A stretch of 64,000 nt of DNA from UBA2031 sp037189985 (GCA_037189985.1 JBBCJX010000034.1:1-64000), one strand, 5' to 3'. Shown: positions 39,053 through 48,933, counted from the first letter of the stretch. The notes: generated from the letters alone by a model not told the origin. Program-made: numbers and translations.

Positions 39053-41767
39053 TCACACCACGATATTGACGAGTTTGCCTTTGACCACGATCACCTTGCG
39101 GGCCGGCTTGCCATCCATGAAGCGCAAGGCATCCGGGCTTGCCAGAGCGGCAGCCTCGATGGCGGTGTTGTCGGCGGAGGCCGCCACCGTGATCTTGCCA
39201 CGCAACTTGCCATTCACCTGTACCACGAGCTCAAGCTCGGAGCGCACGAGGGCAGCTTCGTCATGCCGTGGCCAGCCTGCTGTGCCGAAATCACCGGAAG
39301 TGGTGCCGAGCAGCCGGCTGAAAAGAGGTGCCAGTTCCTGCCAGAGTGCATGGCAGACATGGGGTGTTACCGGTGACAAAAGTCGTATCAGGATGCTCAG
39401 GGTCTCGGCTTCGGTGGCCAGTACCAGTGAGAGGTCAGCACTGTCGGCCGGGCTTTCGAAAGCATCGCTGTCGATGAGGTTGAGCAGCTTCATGCCGGCA
39501 GAAACAACGGTGTTGAACTGGTTGCGGGCGTAATCGGCATTGGCCTGCCTGAGTACGCTGTGCACTTCAAGGCGAACAGCCTTGAGTGTGCTGTTGTGTT
39601 CGATGCTGGCCTGGCCAAAGACGCTGGTATTACCGGCCGCCAGCAATTCAGTACGACGCTGGAAAGAGTGTGCATGTTTCCAGAGGCGGCGTAGGAAGCG
39701 GCTGGCACCCTCCACACCGGCATCGTTCCATTCCAGCGAGGCATCGGGCGGCGCGGCAAACATCATGAAAAGGCGCGCCGTGTCGGCGCCGTATTCGCGG
39801 ATGATGTACTCCGGGTCCACGCCGTTGTTCTTGGACTTGGACATCTTCTCCATGCCGCCGATCTCAACCGGCTGGCCATCTGCCTTGAGCGTGGCGGCAG
39901 TCATGCGCCCCTTTTCATCACGCACAATTTCCACATCCGCCGGGTTGATCCAGTCTTTCTTGCCGCCATCCAGATTGCGGTAGAAGGTGTCGGCCACCAC
40001 CATGCCCTGTGTCAGCAGGTTCTTGAAAGGCTCGTCACCTTGTACGAGGCCTTCGTCGCGCATCAGCTTGTGGAAGAAGCGTGCATAAAGCAGGTGCAGG
40101 ATGGCGTGTTCTATGCCACCGATGTACTGGTCCACGGGCAGCCAGTATTTCGCGGCTTCCTTGTCGACCATGCCACCGGTGGATTGTGGCGAGGCGTAGC
40201 GGGCGTAGTACCAGGACGACTCCACGAAAGTGTCCATGGTGTCGGTTTCACGTTTTGCAGCGCCCCCGCATTTCGGGCAGCTGCATTCGTAGAAAGAAGG
40301 CATTTTTGCCAGTGGCGAACCGGCACCATCCGGCACCACGTCTTCCGGCAGCACCACGGGCAGGTCTTTTTCCGGCACGGGTACATCGCCGCATTGCGCG
40401 CAGTGGATGATGGGAATCGGGCAGCCCCAGTAGCGCTGGCGGGAAATGCCCCAGTCGCGCAGGCGGAACTGCGTCTTGCGGGTGCCATGCTGTGTGGCTT
40501 CGAGATCAGCAACGATGGCATCAAAGGTGGCAGTGAATTCCAGCCCGTCGTATTTGCCGGAATTGATGGTGGTCAGGCTGCTCTTGTCGCCATACCAGTC
40601 TTTCCACCGGGTATTGCTGAAGTCGTTTTCACCTTGCGCGGGCTTGTACACCTGAACGATGGGCAGGCTGTATTTGTTGGCGAACTCGAAGTCGCGTTCG
40701 TCATGTGCCGGTACGGCCATGACAGCGCCTTCGCCATAACCCCAGAGTACGTAGTTGGCGATAAAGACGGGCAGCTTCTGTCCGTTGAGCGGATGCACGA
40801 CAAACTGTCCTGTCGCCATGCCTTTCTTTTCCATGGTGGCGACATCGGCCTCGGCAACGGAGCCTGCCTTGCATTCAGCAATGAAGCTGGCGAGTGCAGG
40901 GTTCTTTTCGGCAGCAAGTGTGGCCAGCGGATGTTCGGCAGCAACGGCAACATAGGTTGCGCCCATCAGCGTGTCGGGGCGCGTCGAATAGACCTTGAGC
41001 TGGCCAGCAATGCCAACAGATGCTTCATTGTAATCAAACACGATGTCGGCACCGAAGCTCTTGCCTATCCAGTTGCGCTGCATGGTGCGCACCTGTTCCG
41101 GCCAGCCGTCGAGCTGGTCGAGGTCGCTCAGCAATTCTTCGGCATATTTGGTGATGCCGAAGTAGTACATGGGGATTTCGCGCTTCTCGACAACGGCACC
41201 GGAGCGCCAGCCGCGGCCGTCGATGACCTGCTCGTTGGCCAGCACGGTCTGGTCCACCGGGTCCCAGTTCACCACACCGGATTTCTTGTAGATCACGCCT
41301 TTCTCGAAAAGGCGGGTGAACAGCCACTGTTCCCAGCGGTAGTAATCCGGCTTGCAGGTGGTGACTTCGCGCGACCAGTCGATGGCCAGGCCCAGCGACT
41401 TCAGCTGCTTCTTCATGTAGTCGATATTGGAATAGGTCCATGCCGCTGGCGCGACATTATTTTTCATCGCTGCGTTTTCCGCGGGCAGGCCGAAGGCATC
41501 CCAGCCCATGGGCTGCAGTACGTTCTTGCCCTGCATGCGCTGGTAGCGCGCAATCACATCGCCGATGGTGTAGTTGCGCACATGCCCCATGTGCAGCTTG
41601 CCACTGGGATAGGGAAACATTGACAGGCAGAAGAATTTTTCCGGGCCCTGACCTTGAGGGGAAGAGGCCGTGGCGGAAAAATCATCCACGGCCTTGAAGG
41701 CAGCAGTGTTTTCCCATTCCTGCTGGGCGGCGGTTTCTATGCTTTCGGGGCGATACTGTTCTTGCAT
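39053..41767 (-). CDS. leuS: leucyl-tRNA synthetase
   Basis: The 904-residue class I synthetase charges tRNA-Leu. HIGH-type motif: PSGKLHMGHVRNY. KMSKS motif: MEKMSKSKNNGVDP. The connective editing domain lies between (about 220-420), and a zinc-type CSCPKCGG segment is present in the middle. The C-terminus GKLVNIVV is typical. It heads the leuS-lptE-holA operon; no leader peptide or T-box is evident upstream. Confidence 0.97.
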   Translation of the reverse strand: MQEQYRPESIETAAQQEWENTAAFKAVDDFSATASSPQGQGPEKFFCLSMFPYPSGKLHMGHVRNYTIGDVIARYQRMQGKNVLQPMGWDAFGLPAENAAMKNNVAPAAWTYSNIDYMKKQLKSLGLAIDWSREVTTCKPDYYRWEQWLFTRLFEKGVIYKKSGVVNWDPVDQTVLANEQVIDGRGWRSGAVVEKREIPMYYFGITKYAEELLSDLDQLDGWPEQVRTMQRNWIGKSFGADIVFDYNEASVGIAGQLKVYSTRPDTLMGATYVAVAAEHPLATLAAEKNPALASFIAECKAGSVAEADVATMEKKGMATGQFVVHPLNGQKLPVFIANYVLWGYGEGAVMAVPAHDERDFEFANKYSLPIVQVYKPAQGENDFSNTRWKDWYGDKSSLTTINSGKYDGLEFTATFDAIVADLEATQHGTRKTQFRLRDWGISRQRYWGCPIPIIHCAQCGDVPVPEKDLPVVLPEDVVPDGAGSPLAKMPSFYECSCPKCGGAAKRETDTMDTFVESSWYYARYASPQSTGGMVDKEAAKYWLPVDQYIGGIEHAILHLLYARFFHKLMRDEGLVQGDEPFKNLLTQGMVVADTFYRNLDGGKKDWINPADVEIVRDEKGRMTAATLKADGQPVEIGGMEKMSKSKNNGVDPEYIIREYGADTARLFMMFAAPPDASLEWNDAGVEGASRFLRRLWKHAHSFQRRTELLAAGNTSVFGQASIEHNSTLKAVRLEVHSVLRQANADYARNQFNTVVSAGMKLLNLIDSDAFESPADSADLSLVLATEAETLSILIRLLSPVTPHVCHALWQELAPLFSRLLGTTSGDFGTAGWPRHDEAALVRSELELVVQVNGKLRGKITVAASADNTAIEAAALASPDALRFMDGKPARKVIVVKGKLVNIVV

Positions 41768-41883
41768 GATGGGCGCTGGCGCCTCTGGCGCGACAAAGGA
41801 GACATGACAAAAAAACGTGGAAAATCAAAGGGACGTAGCATAGCGTAGCGGCCCCTTCGAGACCATTGCCGGGGTCTTTCGTC

Positions 41884-42654
41884 ATGGATTTTCTTGCCCT
41901 CTTTCGTGGGCTGCTGGCGCCACCCTTCTTGCAGGTCACGCTCGTTTTTGCCGGTCTCTGGTGCTTCCACCGGAAAAGCCGGGCTTGGGGCCGCACGCTC
42001 ATTGCCCTGGGGCTGGGCAGCCTGTGGTTCCTTGCGGCACCAATAGGTGCCGACCTGCTGGCCCGGGGCCTTGAGCGTGATGCTGTCCTGAATGTGCAGG
42101 ACAGGGCGCGCTGGCAGCAGGCTCGTGCCATCGTCGTGCTGGGTGGTGGCCGTGATACCGCCCCCGAGTTTGCCGGCCAGGACATGCCCAATTACTGGAC
42201 AGCCAGCCGCCTGCGCTACGGTGCCTGGCTATACCGCCACACCGCCCTGCCGGTGCTGGTGAGTGGCGGCATCGTTGCCAGTGAGCGCGAGCCTGAAGCG
42301 GCAGTGATGGCACGCAGCCTGCAGCAGGACTATGTGGTGAATGTGCGCTGGCAGGAAGGCGGGAGCCGCACGACCTGGGAAAATGCACAGCGGACACAGC
42401 AACTGCTCGCCGCGGAGGGCATTGACCACATCATTCTGGTGACGCAGGGCCTGCATATGTGGAGGGCCCGCATGGCCTTCGAGCATGCGGGTTTCAAGGT
42501 GGTGTCTGCGCCTGTGGATACCGGGAGTCCGGCCCGCTTGCGTCCCTGGCCGCAGCGCCTGATCCCCAATGCGTTTGCCCTGATGCGCTCGGCGCAGGCG
42601 CTGCATGAGTATGGCGGTCTGGTGTTTTATCGCCTGCGCATGTTGTGGGACTGA
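41884..42654 (+). CDS. YdcF/SanA-family DUF218 protein
   Basis: The 256-residue protein has two N-terminal hydrophobic segments (about 10-55). A DUF218 domain follows with ARAIVVLGGGRD, LPVLVSGGIVASE, RTTWENAQRTQQLLA and ILVTQGLHMWRARMAFEHAG. Members have been linked to envelope barrier function or exopolysaccharide in other bacteria; the reaction is unknown. The frame also opens with TTG at 41866, but ATG at 41884 begins the natural membrane segment. Confidence 0.87.
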   Translation: MDFLALFRGLLAPPFLQVTLVFAGLWCFHRKSRAWGRTLIALGLGSLWFLAAPIGADLLARGLERDAVLNVQDRARWQQARAIVVLGGGRDTAPEFAGQDMPNYWTASRLRYGAWLYRHTALPVLVSGGIVASEREPEAAVMARSLQQDYVVNVRWQEGGSRTTWENAQRTQQLLAAEGIDHIILVTQGLHMWRARMAFEHAGFKVVSAPVDTGSPARLRPWPQRLIPNAFALMRSAQALHEYGGLVFYRLRMLWD

Positions 42655-42668
42655 GACCCCAAAAGGCC

Positions 42669-43565
42669 CTAGCCCAGTTCGTTGCGCAGGCAGTCCTCGA
42701 TGGTGCGTGAACGGAAACGGAAGCCTGCTGTCAGCAGGCGGCTGGGCAGGACGCGCTGGCTGCCCAGGAACAGAGCCTGCATCTCGCCTGTCGCCAGTTT
42801 CAGCACCGTGGCGGGAATGTGCAGGAAGGCAGGGCGCCCCAGTGCACGGGCGAGCGTGGCCGTGAATTCGGCATTGTTCACGGGTTTGGGGGCCGTGGCA
42901 TTGAAGATGCCGGACTGGCTTTCATCGGCAAGCAGCGCCCGCACGATGTTCACGTAGTCGCTCAAGGCAATCCACGACAGCCATTGCTCGCCAGAGCCCA
43001 GGCGTCCTCCCAGCCCCAGCCCGAAAACCGGCAGCAGGCGTCGCAGCATGCCGCCGGATTTGCCCAGCACTACCCCGGTACGCAACACACAGACACGAAT
43101 GCCCAGCTCCGCTGCCGGCAGGGCGGCGTTTTCCCAGTCCCGGCAAAGCGAGTGCATGTATTCCGCATGGGGTGGCGAGTCTTCCTCCAGCAGGGTATCG
43201 CCCTGGTCGCCATACCAGCCTATTGCCGACCCGGAGATGAGCACACGGGGCCGTTGTTCGCGGCGGCGCAGGACATTCACCAACTCCTCGGTTAGGGTGA
43301 CCCGGCTGGCATGGAGCTGCTGCTTGCGGGCAATGGTCCAGGGGCGGTCGGCAATGCCTTCGCCGGCCAGGTTGATCACGGCGTCCAATGGTGCGTCTTC
43401 TGGATATTCCGTGAGGCGGCGGATGCTCTGCACGCGGCTGCCGTACTGGCGCAGCACCTTTTCTGGATGCCGGCTGAGCACGGTGATCTGGTGGCCATCG
43501 ATGAGCAGTTGCGGGCAGAGGGCCGTGCCGATGAAGCCGGTTCCCCCGGTGATCAGGATGTGCAT
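42669..43565 (-). CDS. TIGR01777/YfcH-type NAD-dependent epimerase
   Basis: The 298-residue extended-SDR protein opens with MHILITGGTGFIGTALC. The conserved interior reads VINLAGEGIADRPW, RVLISGSAIGWYGDQGD and the C-terminal RLLTAGFRFR (DUF1731 type). The substrate is unknown. It is divergent from the first COG0523 GTPase, with the Zur-type palindrome between them, so it might share zinc control. Confidence 0.9.
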   Translation of the reverse strand: MHILITGGTGFIGTALCPQLLIDGHQITVLSRHPEKVLRQYGSRVQSIRRLTEYPEDAPLDAVINLAGEGIADRPWTIARKQQLHASRVTLTEELVNVLRRREQRPRVLISGSAIGWYGDQGDTLLEEDSPPHAEYMHSLCRDWENAALPAAELGIRVCVLRTGVVLGKSGGMLRRLLPVFGLGLGGRLGSGEQWLSWIALSDYVNIVRALLADESQSGIFNATAPKPVNNAEFTATLARALGRPAFLHIPATVLKLATGEMQALFLGSQRVLPSRLLTAGFRFRSRTIEDCLRNELG

Positions 43566-43644
43566 GAGGCGCCCTGGCAGTCACTTTGAGGCGGGGAGTG
43601 TAGAAGGGCTGGCGTCGGGCCGGAAGCAGGCTTGCAATCAATAA

Positions 43645-43659
43645 TGTTATAATATAACA
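43645..43659. promoter_or_regulatory. Zur-type palindrome over an extended -10 promoter
   Basis: TGTTATA-A-TATAACA is a perfect 7-1-7 palindrome matching the core of gammaproteobacterial Zur sites. It contains TGTTATAAT, an extended -10 (TG-n-TATAAT, TATAAT at 43648-43653), so a bound regulator would block RNA polymerase. It lies 69 nt upstream of the first COG0523 GTPase gene. Confidence 0.78.
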
Positions 43660-43727
43660 ATAATGAATTGGCCCCGCCGGCCCGGCGTCGGGCTTCAGCC
43701 TATGCCGCCAGCCTGAGTCTTTCCGTC

Positions 43728-44918
43728 ATGAACCGTCTTCCTGTCACCGTCCTTTCCGGCTTTCTGGGGGCCGGAAAGACCACTTTGCTCAACCACATCC
43801 TCAGGAACCGCGAAGGACGTCGCGTGGCTGTCATCGTCAACGACATGAGCGAGGTCAACATCGATGCCCAACTGGTCGAGGATCAGGTGCAACTGCGGCG
43901 TGGGGAGGAAAAGCTGGTGGAGTTTTCCAACGGCTGCATTTGCTGCACTTTGCGTGAGGATTTGCTGCAGGAAGTGGGTGAGCTTGCGAGGTCCGGGAAA
44001 TTTGATTATCTGGTGATCGAATCCACCGGCATTGCCGAGCCCTTGCCGGTGGCGGAAACCTTCACCTTCCGGGATGAAAACGGCAACTCCCTCTCCGATG
44101 TGGCGCGACTGGACACCATGGTGACCGTGGTCGATGCCCTGGGTTTTCCCGCAGAGTATTTCGCTGCCCGGCAATTGACTGAAACAGGCGAGTCACTGGG
44201 CGAAGACGATGACCGTACCGTGGCTGACCTCTTGATCGAGCAGGTGGAGTTTGCCGATGTCATCCTGCTCAGCAAGACCGATCTTGTTGACGAAGCAGAC
44301 CTCGTAGCACTGGAGGCCATGCTGCGTGTACTCAATACCCGTGCCGTGATCCTGCGCATGCAGCAGGGACAGGTTGCGTTGGCGCAGGTGCTGGACACCG
44401 GCCTGTTCGATTTTGAAAAGGCACAGCAAGCGCCCGGCTGGCTGAAGGAAATGCGGGGCGAACATGTGCCGGAAACCGAGGAGTACGGTATTGCCACTTT
44501 TCTCTGGCAGGCACGTGTTCCCCTGCATCCGCAGCGCTTCTGGAATTTCTTGCAACAACCCTGGCCAAGTGGCCGGTTGCTGCGTAGCAAGGGTTATTTC
44601 TGGCTGGCATCCCGGCCTGCATTGGCGGGAGCCTTGTCGCAGGCAGGCGGCATCCTGCATCACGGTGTTGCCGGGCACTGGTGGGCGGCAATCGATGAGT
44701 CGGCCTGGCCGGATGATGATGAGGCGCGTGCCCGCATACGGAAAAAGTGGGATGAAGACACAGGAGATTGCCGGCAGGAACTGGTTTTCATCGGACAGCA
44801 GATGGATGTCCTTGCGGCAAGACAGGCGCTGGATGCCTGCCTGCTGACGCCTGAAGAAAGAGCAGCGGGCGTTTCTGCCTGGCTGCAACTTCCGGATCCT
44901 TTCCCTGCTTGGCAGTGA
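43728..44918 (+). CDS. COG0523 GTPase, ZigA-like zinc metallochaperone
   Basis: The 396-residue cytosolic G3E GTPase has Walker A LSGFLGAGKTTLLNH at about 9-23, the metal site GCICC in NGCICCTLREDLLQEV at about 72-87, and ESTGIAEP and LLSKTDLV as nucleotide motifs. A CobW C-terminal domain follows. GCICCTLRED is typical of the ZigA branch, which is Zur-controlled and supplies zinc to client proteins under zinc limitation. The ATG at 43728 is chosen by family alignment; the ribosome binding site is weak. A second COG0523 gene follows 60 nt downstream. Confidence 0.9.
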   Translation: MNRLPVTVLSGFLGAGKTTLLNHILRNREGRRVAVIVNDMSEVNIDAQLVEDQVQLRRGEEKLVEFSNGCICCTLREDLLQEVGELARSGKFDYLVIESTGIAEPLPVAETFTFRDENGNSLSDVARLDTMVTVVDALGFPAEYFAARQLTETGESLGEDDDRTVADLLIEQVEFADVILLSKTDLVDEADLVALEAMLRVLNTRAVILRMQQGQVALAQVLDTGLFDFEKAQQAPGWLKEMRGEHVPETEEYGIATFLWQARVPLHPQRFWNFLQQPWPSGRLLRSKGYFWLASRPALAGALSQAGGILHHGVAGHWWAAIDESAWPDDDEARARIRKKWDEDTGDCRQELVFIGQQMDVLAARQALDACLLTPEERAAGVSAWLQLPDPFPAWQ

Positions 44919-44978
44919 CGGCCCCGGAGGTTGCTCACGGACTGTTAGACTCCGGCTTTGTATTGCGGATGGCATGTC

Positions 44979-45971
44979 ATGCAACTGGTCAGTGCAGTTC
45001 CCCTCAACCTCATTACCGGCTTTCTCGGCGCAGGCAAGACAACGGCGATTCGCCATTTGCTGGCCCATGGCCGTGAGGGCGAGCGCTGGGCTGTGCTGGT
45101 GAACGAGTTCGGCAAGATCGGCATCGACCAGGCCGTGATCGGCGGAGAAGACATCGCCGTGAAAGAGGTGCCGGGAGGTTGCCTCTGCTGCACCAATCAC
45201 CTGCCTTTGCAGGTAGCGCTCTCGCAACTGCTGTCACGTACCCGGCCTTCGCGGGTGCTGATCGAACCGACAGGCCTGGGTCATCCTGCGCGTGTGCTGG
45301 AATCATTGCGCGAACCCCACTGGCGGGATGCACTGGATGTGCGCGCCACGCTGACACTGGTGGATGCACGCGAGCTGTCCGATCCGCGCGTGCTTGCCCA
45401 TGAGACGTTCAGGGCACAGGTGGAGGCGGCAGATGTTCTGGTGTTCAGCAAGGACGATGTGCTCAGTGAGACAGAGCGTAAGCGGGCCCACGATTTTGCA
45501 GCAGCTTTGTTGCCACCCAAGGCGCATGTGCACTTCATGGCGGGTGGCGAAATGCCGCGATCATGGCTGGATTTGCCGGCACGCCAGCCTGCGATGCGGC
45601 GTTCTCTTTCCCATGCACTGGTGCAGCCTGCATCAGATATGGCAACGGTGAGTGGGGCGGATATCGCCCCCCCGTATCACTACAGTGAAAATCTGGAAGA
45701 AGCCGCAATTGCCGGCTGGGTATTCCCGCGTGAATGGATATTTTCCCATGATGCTTTGCTGACCGTCTTTTTCGGGATAAAGGGTGTCATGCGTATAAAG
45801 GGTGTGTTCCATACGGAGAAAGGCTGGATATTTTTCAACGCCACCCGGCATGAAACCAGTATCAATTCCGAGCTGCCCCGCAGTGACAGTCGCCTGGAGG
45901 TCATTGCTGCCCAGGCTCTTGACTGGGGCAGCCTTGAGGCTGATCTGCAGGGCTGCAGGGTCTCAGTCTAG
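44979..45971 (+). CDS. COG0523 GTPase, YjiA/YeiR-like
   Basis: The 330-residue G3E GTPase has Walker A ITGFLGAGKTTAIRH, metal site GCLCC in PGGCLCCTNHLPLQ and IEPTGLGHP. It belongs to a different subgroup from its upstream neighbour, as shown by the GCLCCTN context and shorter C-terminus. It is likely co-transcribed behind the same Zur-type site, because no separate palindrome is seen in the 60-nt gap. Zinc delivery is inferred from the family and context. The ATG at 44979 fits the family start. Confidence 0.88.
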   Translation: MQLVSAVPLNLITGFLGAGKTTAIRHLLAHGREGERWAVLVNEFGKIGIDQAVIGGEDIAVKEVPGGCLCCTNHLPLQVALSQLLSRTRPSRVLIEPTGLGHPARVLESLREPHWRDALDVRATLTLVDARELSDPRVLAHETFRAQVEAADVLVFSKDDVLSETERKRAHDFAAALLPPKAHVHFMAGGEMPRSWLDLPARQPAMRRSLSHALVQPASDMATVSGADIAPPYHYSENLEEAAIAGWVFPREWIFSHDALLTVFFGIKGVMRIKGVFHTEKGWIFFNATRHETSINSELPRSDSRLEVIAAQALDWGSLEADLQGCRVSV

Positions 45972-46155
45972 CCGCTGCATACAAAAAACCACACACACCC
46001 TACGCAGTACTCCAGATGTCATGGCCTGCTGACATTTTTTCCTACAAGTGATGCTTGCTGTAACAGAGATGCCCGGAAAATGAACGATGTATCCGTGCCG
46101 GGCTTGATAAAAATGAGGGGCTTTGCAAATACATCCCTTTATCAAGGAGATTCAC

Positions 46156-46359
46156 ATGAATACGGATACTATCGAAGGCAAGTGGAAGCAGCTCGTTGGT
46201 CGCGCCAAGAGCGCCTGGGGTGAGCTGACCGATGATGACCTGAAGAAAGCCGAAGGCGGCAAGGACAAGCTGATCGGTGTTGTGCAGGAACGCTATGGCA
46301 AGACCAAGGAAGACGCCCGTACGGCAGTCGAAGGTTTCCTGAACAAGCACAATTTCTGA
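46156..46359 (+). CDS. CsbD-family small stress protein
   Basis: The 67-residue hydrophilic protein has the CsbD signature: MNTDTIEGKWKQLVGRAKSA, WGELTDDDL and DKLIGVVQERYGKTKEDA. Homologues are highly abundant general stress proteins of unknown mechanism. AAGGAG 7 nt before the ATG is a strong ribosome binding site and a terminator follows, consistent with a high-output single gene. Confidence 0.92.
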   Translation: MNTDTIEGKWKQLVGRAKSAWGELTDDDLKKAEGGKDKLIGVVQERYGKTKEDARTAVEGFLNKHNF

Positions 46360-46378
46360 TCGCATCTGACCGGAAATG

Positions 46379-46405
46379 AAAAAACGGCCCGAGTGGCCGT
46401 TTTTT
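46379..46405. terminator. bidirectional intrinsic terminator
   Basis: The stem ACGGCC/GGCCGT with loop CGAGT is flanked by A and T runs. It lies between the convergent csbD and lnt genes. Confidence 0.9.
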
Positions 46406-46416
46406 CATGGATGCCT

Positions 46417-47925
46417 TCAGCCTGGGCGTCGCCTGCTCAGGGAAAAAAGCAGCAGTACGCCACAGCCGGCGAGGGCCGGCAGGTTGCCGACCGCAACATA
46501 CGGTGTCAGACCGTGATAACCGTTCACGTTGGCACGCAATACCAGCCGCTCGAACTGCGGGGCGCTTTCTCGCACCTTGCCGTTGACATCAATGATGGCC
46601 GAGATGCCGTTGTTGGTGGCACGTATGACTTCCCTGCCGGTTTCCTTTGCGCGCATGCGCACCATTTCAAAATGCTGGTGAGGGCCGCTTGAAGTGCCGA
46701 ACCAGCCGTCGTTGGAAATGGTGGCCAGTACGTCGCTCTGTGCTGCTATCTCGCGTACCAGTTCCGGGTAGGCAACCTCATAGCAGATCATCGGGCCGAG
46801 ATTGATTTTCTGCACGGTCAAAGGTGCCTGGTCGCGGCGGCCGCGCGTGAAGCTGGTCATGGGCATGTCAAAGAAGGGAATGGCGCCGCGCAGCCATTCC
46901 TCCAGCGGAATGTATTCGCCAAAGGGGACCAGCCGCTGCTTGTGATAGATGCCGCTGCCTTCGCCAGACGCCATGATGCTGTTGTAGATGCGGAACTCGC
47001 GGCGGTAATTGTCGACTTCCAGATAGGGGATGCCGGTCACGAAGGCCGAGTGCCCCATGAGCGCGTTCTCTTCCATTTCCGCCAGCTCATCCAGAGCCTC
47101 ATGGTAGAACATGGGAATGGCGGCCTCCGGCCAGATGACGAGATCGCGGCCCCATTCGCTTTTGGATAGCTCGCGATAGATGTCGACGGTCTTGTCGCGC
47201 CACTCAAGCTGCCATTTGGATTCCTGGGGAATGTTGCCCTGCACGATGCTGACGGAAAGTTGCTCGCCCGTGGGCGTAGTCCAGGCCACCTGCTGCAGGC
47301 CGAATCCCGCCAGCCAGAGCAGGGCAGCCAGAGCGGCGGGCTGCCAGCGCTGGCGGTTCATGACGAGTTGCAACAGCGCCAGCCCGGAGAAGAAAGCGAT
47401 CAGGCTGATGCCGAAAACACCGGTGACGGGCGCAAAGCCAGACAGTGGCGTATCAATGAAGGCATAGCCTGTCAGCAGCCAGGGAAAGCCGGTGAGCACC
47501 CAGGAGCGCAGCCATTCTCCCAGCACCCAGAGTGCGGGCAACGAAAAAAGGGCAGCATGATCCAGACGGAAACGTGCATAGCAGAATCCGATCAATGCAA
47601 AGAACAAGGCCATCACACCGGAAAGCGCTCCCACCATCGGGATGGCAAGCCAGGATGGTGTGTAGCCGTAATCGTGGATGGAGACATAGAGCCAGGAGGC
47701 GCCACAGGCCCAGAGCCCGAAGCCGTGGCACCAACCCAGCCAGGCAGCACGGCGCGGCGTATGTCCGCGCAGCAGTTCGCCACTCAAGCCCAGCGTGAGC
47801 AGCGCCACCGGCCAGAGGCCGTAGGGGGCAAATGCCAGTGGTGTGAGTGCACCCAGCAGCAGCATGAGCGCGGGCAGCAACCGGTGGTGGCGCAATTGTT
47901 CGAGAGTGGCGGAAATGGCGGGCAT
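46417..47925 (-). CDS. lnt: apolipoprotein N-acyltransferase
   Basis: The 502-residue inner-membrane enzyme adds the third acyl chain to lipoproteins, needed by the many lipoproteins encoded in this window. About six hydrophobic segments occupy residues 1-200, followed by a nitrilase-like domain. That domain has the Glu-Lys-Cys triad in WPEAAIP, IYHKQRLVPFGEYIP and GPMICYEVAYP. It follows corC by 90 nt, in the common corC-lnt order. Confidence 0.95.
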   Translation of the reverse strand: MPAISATLEQLRHHRLLPALMLLLGALTPLAFAPYGLWPVALLTLGLSGELLRGHTPRRAAWLGWCHGFGLWACGASWLYVSIHDYGYTPSWLAIPMVGALSGVMALFFALIGFCYARFRLDHAALFSLPALWVLGEWLRSWVLTGFPWLLTGYAFIDTPLSGFAPVTGVFGISLIAFFSGLALLQLVMNRQRWQPAALAALLWLAGFGLQQVAWTTPTGEQLSVSIVQGNIPQESKWQLEWRDKTVDIYRELSKSEWGRDLVIWPEAAIPMFYHEALDELAEMEENALMGHSAFVTGIPYLEVDNYRREFRIYNSIMASGEGSGIYHKQRLVPFGEYIPLEEWLRGAIPFFDMPMTSFTRGRRDQAPLTVQKINLGPMICYEVAYPELVREIAAQSDVLATISNDGWFGTSSGPHQHFEMVRMRAKETGREVIRATNNGISAIIDVNGKVRESAPQFERLVLRANVNGYHGLTPYVAVGNLPALAGCGVLLLFSLSRRRPG

Positions 47926-48015
47926 GATTGTTGTTCTGGTCGCGGAGTGCCTGCAGGAGAGGCTTCAGTCACGAGGTTACTTTCATCGCGGCTTAAGCCT
48001 CTCCCACAAGAATTT

Positions 48016-48864
48016 TTACGAAGAGGCTTTCTCGACTTTGAGCAGACGTATGGCTCGGGAGTCGGCCGTCAGTACCGTGATCTTCCAGTCACCGATGATG
48101 ATGGTCTCGTTGTTTTCCGGCAGCCGCTCGAAGGCGTTCATGATGATGCCGCCGATGGTGTCGAAATCATCATTGCTGAAGTCGGTATGGAAATGCTCGT
48201 TGAATTCGGCGATGGGCGTGATGGCCTTGACGCTGAATTCGCCGGTGCCGATCTCGCGGATCAGGATGTCTTCGTCATCCTCGAAATCATGTTCGTCATC
48301 AATATTGCCGACGATCTGTTCCAGAGCATCTTCCAGTGTGACCAGGCCGGCAATGCCACCGTACTCGTTGACCACGATGGCCATGTGGTTGCGTTTGGCG
48401 CGGAACTCCTTGAGCAGGCGGTCCAGATGCGTGGACTCCGGCACGAAGAAAACAGGGCGCAGGTAGTCCTTGAGGTCAAAGCGTTCGTTGCGGGAGTTCA
48501 GCAGCTTGAGCAGGTCCTTGGCAAAGAGGATGCCGATGACTTCATCCGAGTTGTCGGTGTCGAGCACGGGAAAACGGGAGTGTGCGGATTCGATGAGTAC
48601 GGGCAGAAGCTCGCGCGGCTCCATGTTGGCGCGCACGGCGACCATTTGCGCACGGGGAATCATGATCTCGCGGACCTGGCGCTCGGAAACCTGGAGCGTG
48701 GCCTCGATGATGCGCAGGGCATCGGGGTCGAGCAGGCCGCGTTCGCCGGCATGCTGTATGACTTCCGCCAGGTCCTCCCTGTTCTGCGGCTCGCCACTCA
48801 GTGCCTGCAGTACACGGTCCAGCCAGGATTTCTGGTTTTCGCCCGAAGGTCGACCCTCGCTCAT
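48016..48864 (-). CDS. corC: CorC/HlyC-type CBS-domain protein
   Basis: The 282-residue cytosolic protein has two CBS domains (about 70-190: VREIMIPRAQM, SRFPVLDTDNSDEVIGI and MAIVVNEYGGIAGLVTLEDALEQIVG). A C-terminal CorC/HlyC domain (about 205-282) contains FDTIGGIIMNAFERLP. Homologues are linked to magnesium/cobalt efflux, and E. coli YbeX has been tied to ribosome metabolism. The ATG at 48864 has AGGA 8 nt upstream. It is encoded between ybeY and lnt. Confidence 0.92.
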   Translation of the reverse strand: MSEGRPSGENQKSWLDRVLQALSGEPQNREDLAEVIQHAGERGLLDPDALRIIEATLQVSERQVREIMIPRAQMVAVRANMEPRELLPVLIESAHSRFPVLDTDNSDEVIGILFAKDLLKLLNSRNERFDLKDYLRPVFFVPESTHLDRLLKEFRAKRNHMAIVVNEYGGIAGLVTLEDALEQIVGNIDDEHDFEDDEDILIREIGTGEFSVKAITPIAEFNEHFHTDFSNDDFDTIGGIIMNAFERLPENNETIIIGDWKITVLTADSRAIRLLKVEKASS

Positions 48865-48933
48865 GATGTTTTCCTTTTTTCCTTTTTGCAGATTGTGGCC
48901 GTTCCCCGGACGGGAGCGGCTTGGGTTCATTCG

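Noticed and set aside
40040..41623. A 527-codon plus-strand frame opposite leuS
   Set aside because: Shadow of a complete leucyl-tRNA synthetase.
44193..45227. A 344-codon minus-strand frame spanning the two GTPase genes
   Set aside because: It crosses two well-supported plus-strand genes and shows no family features.
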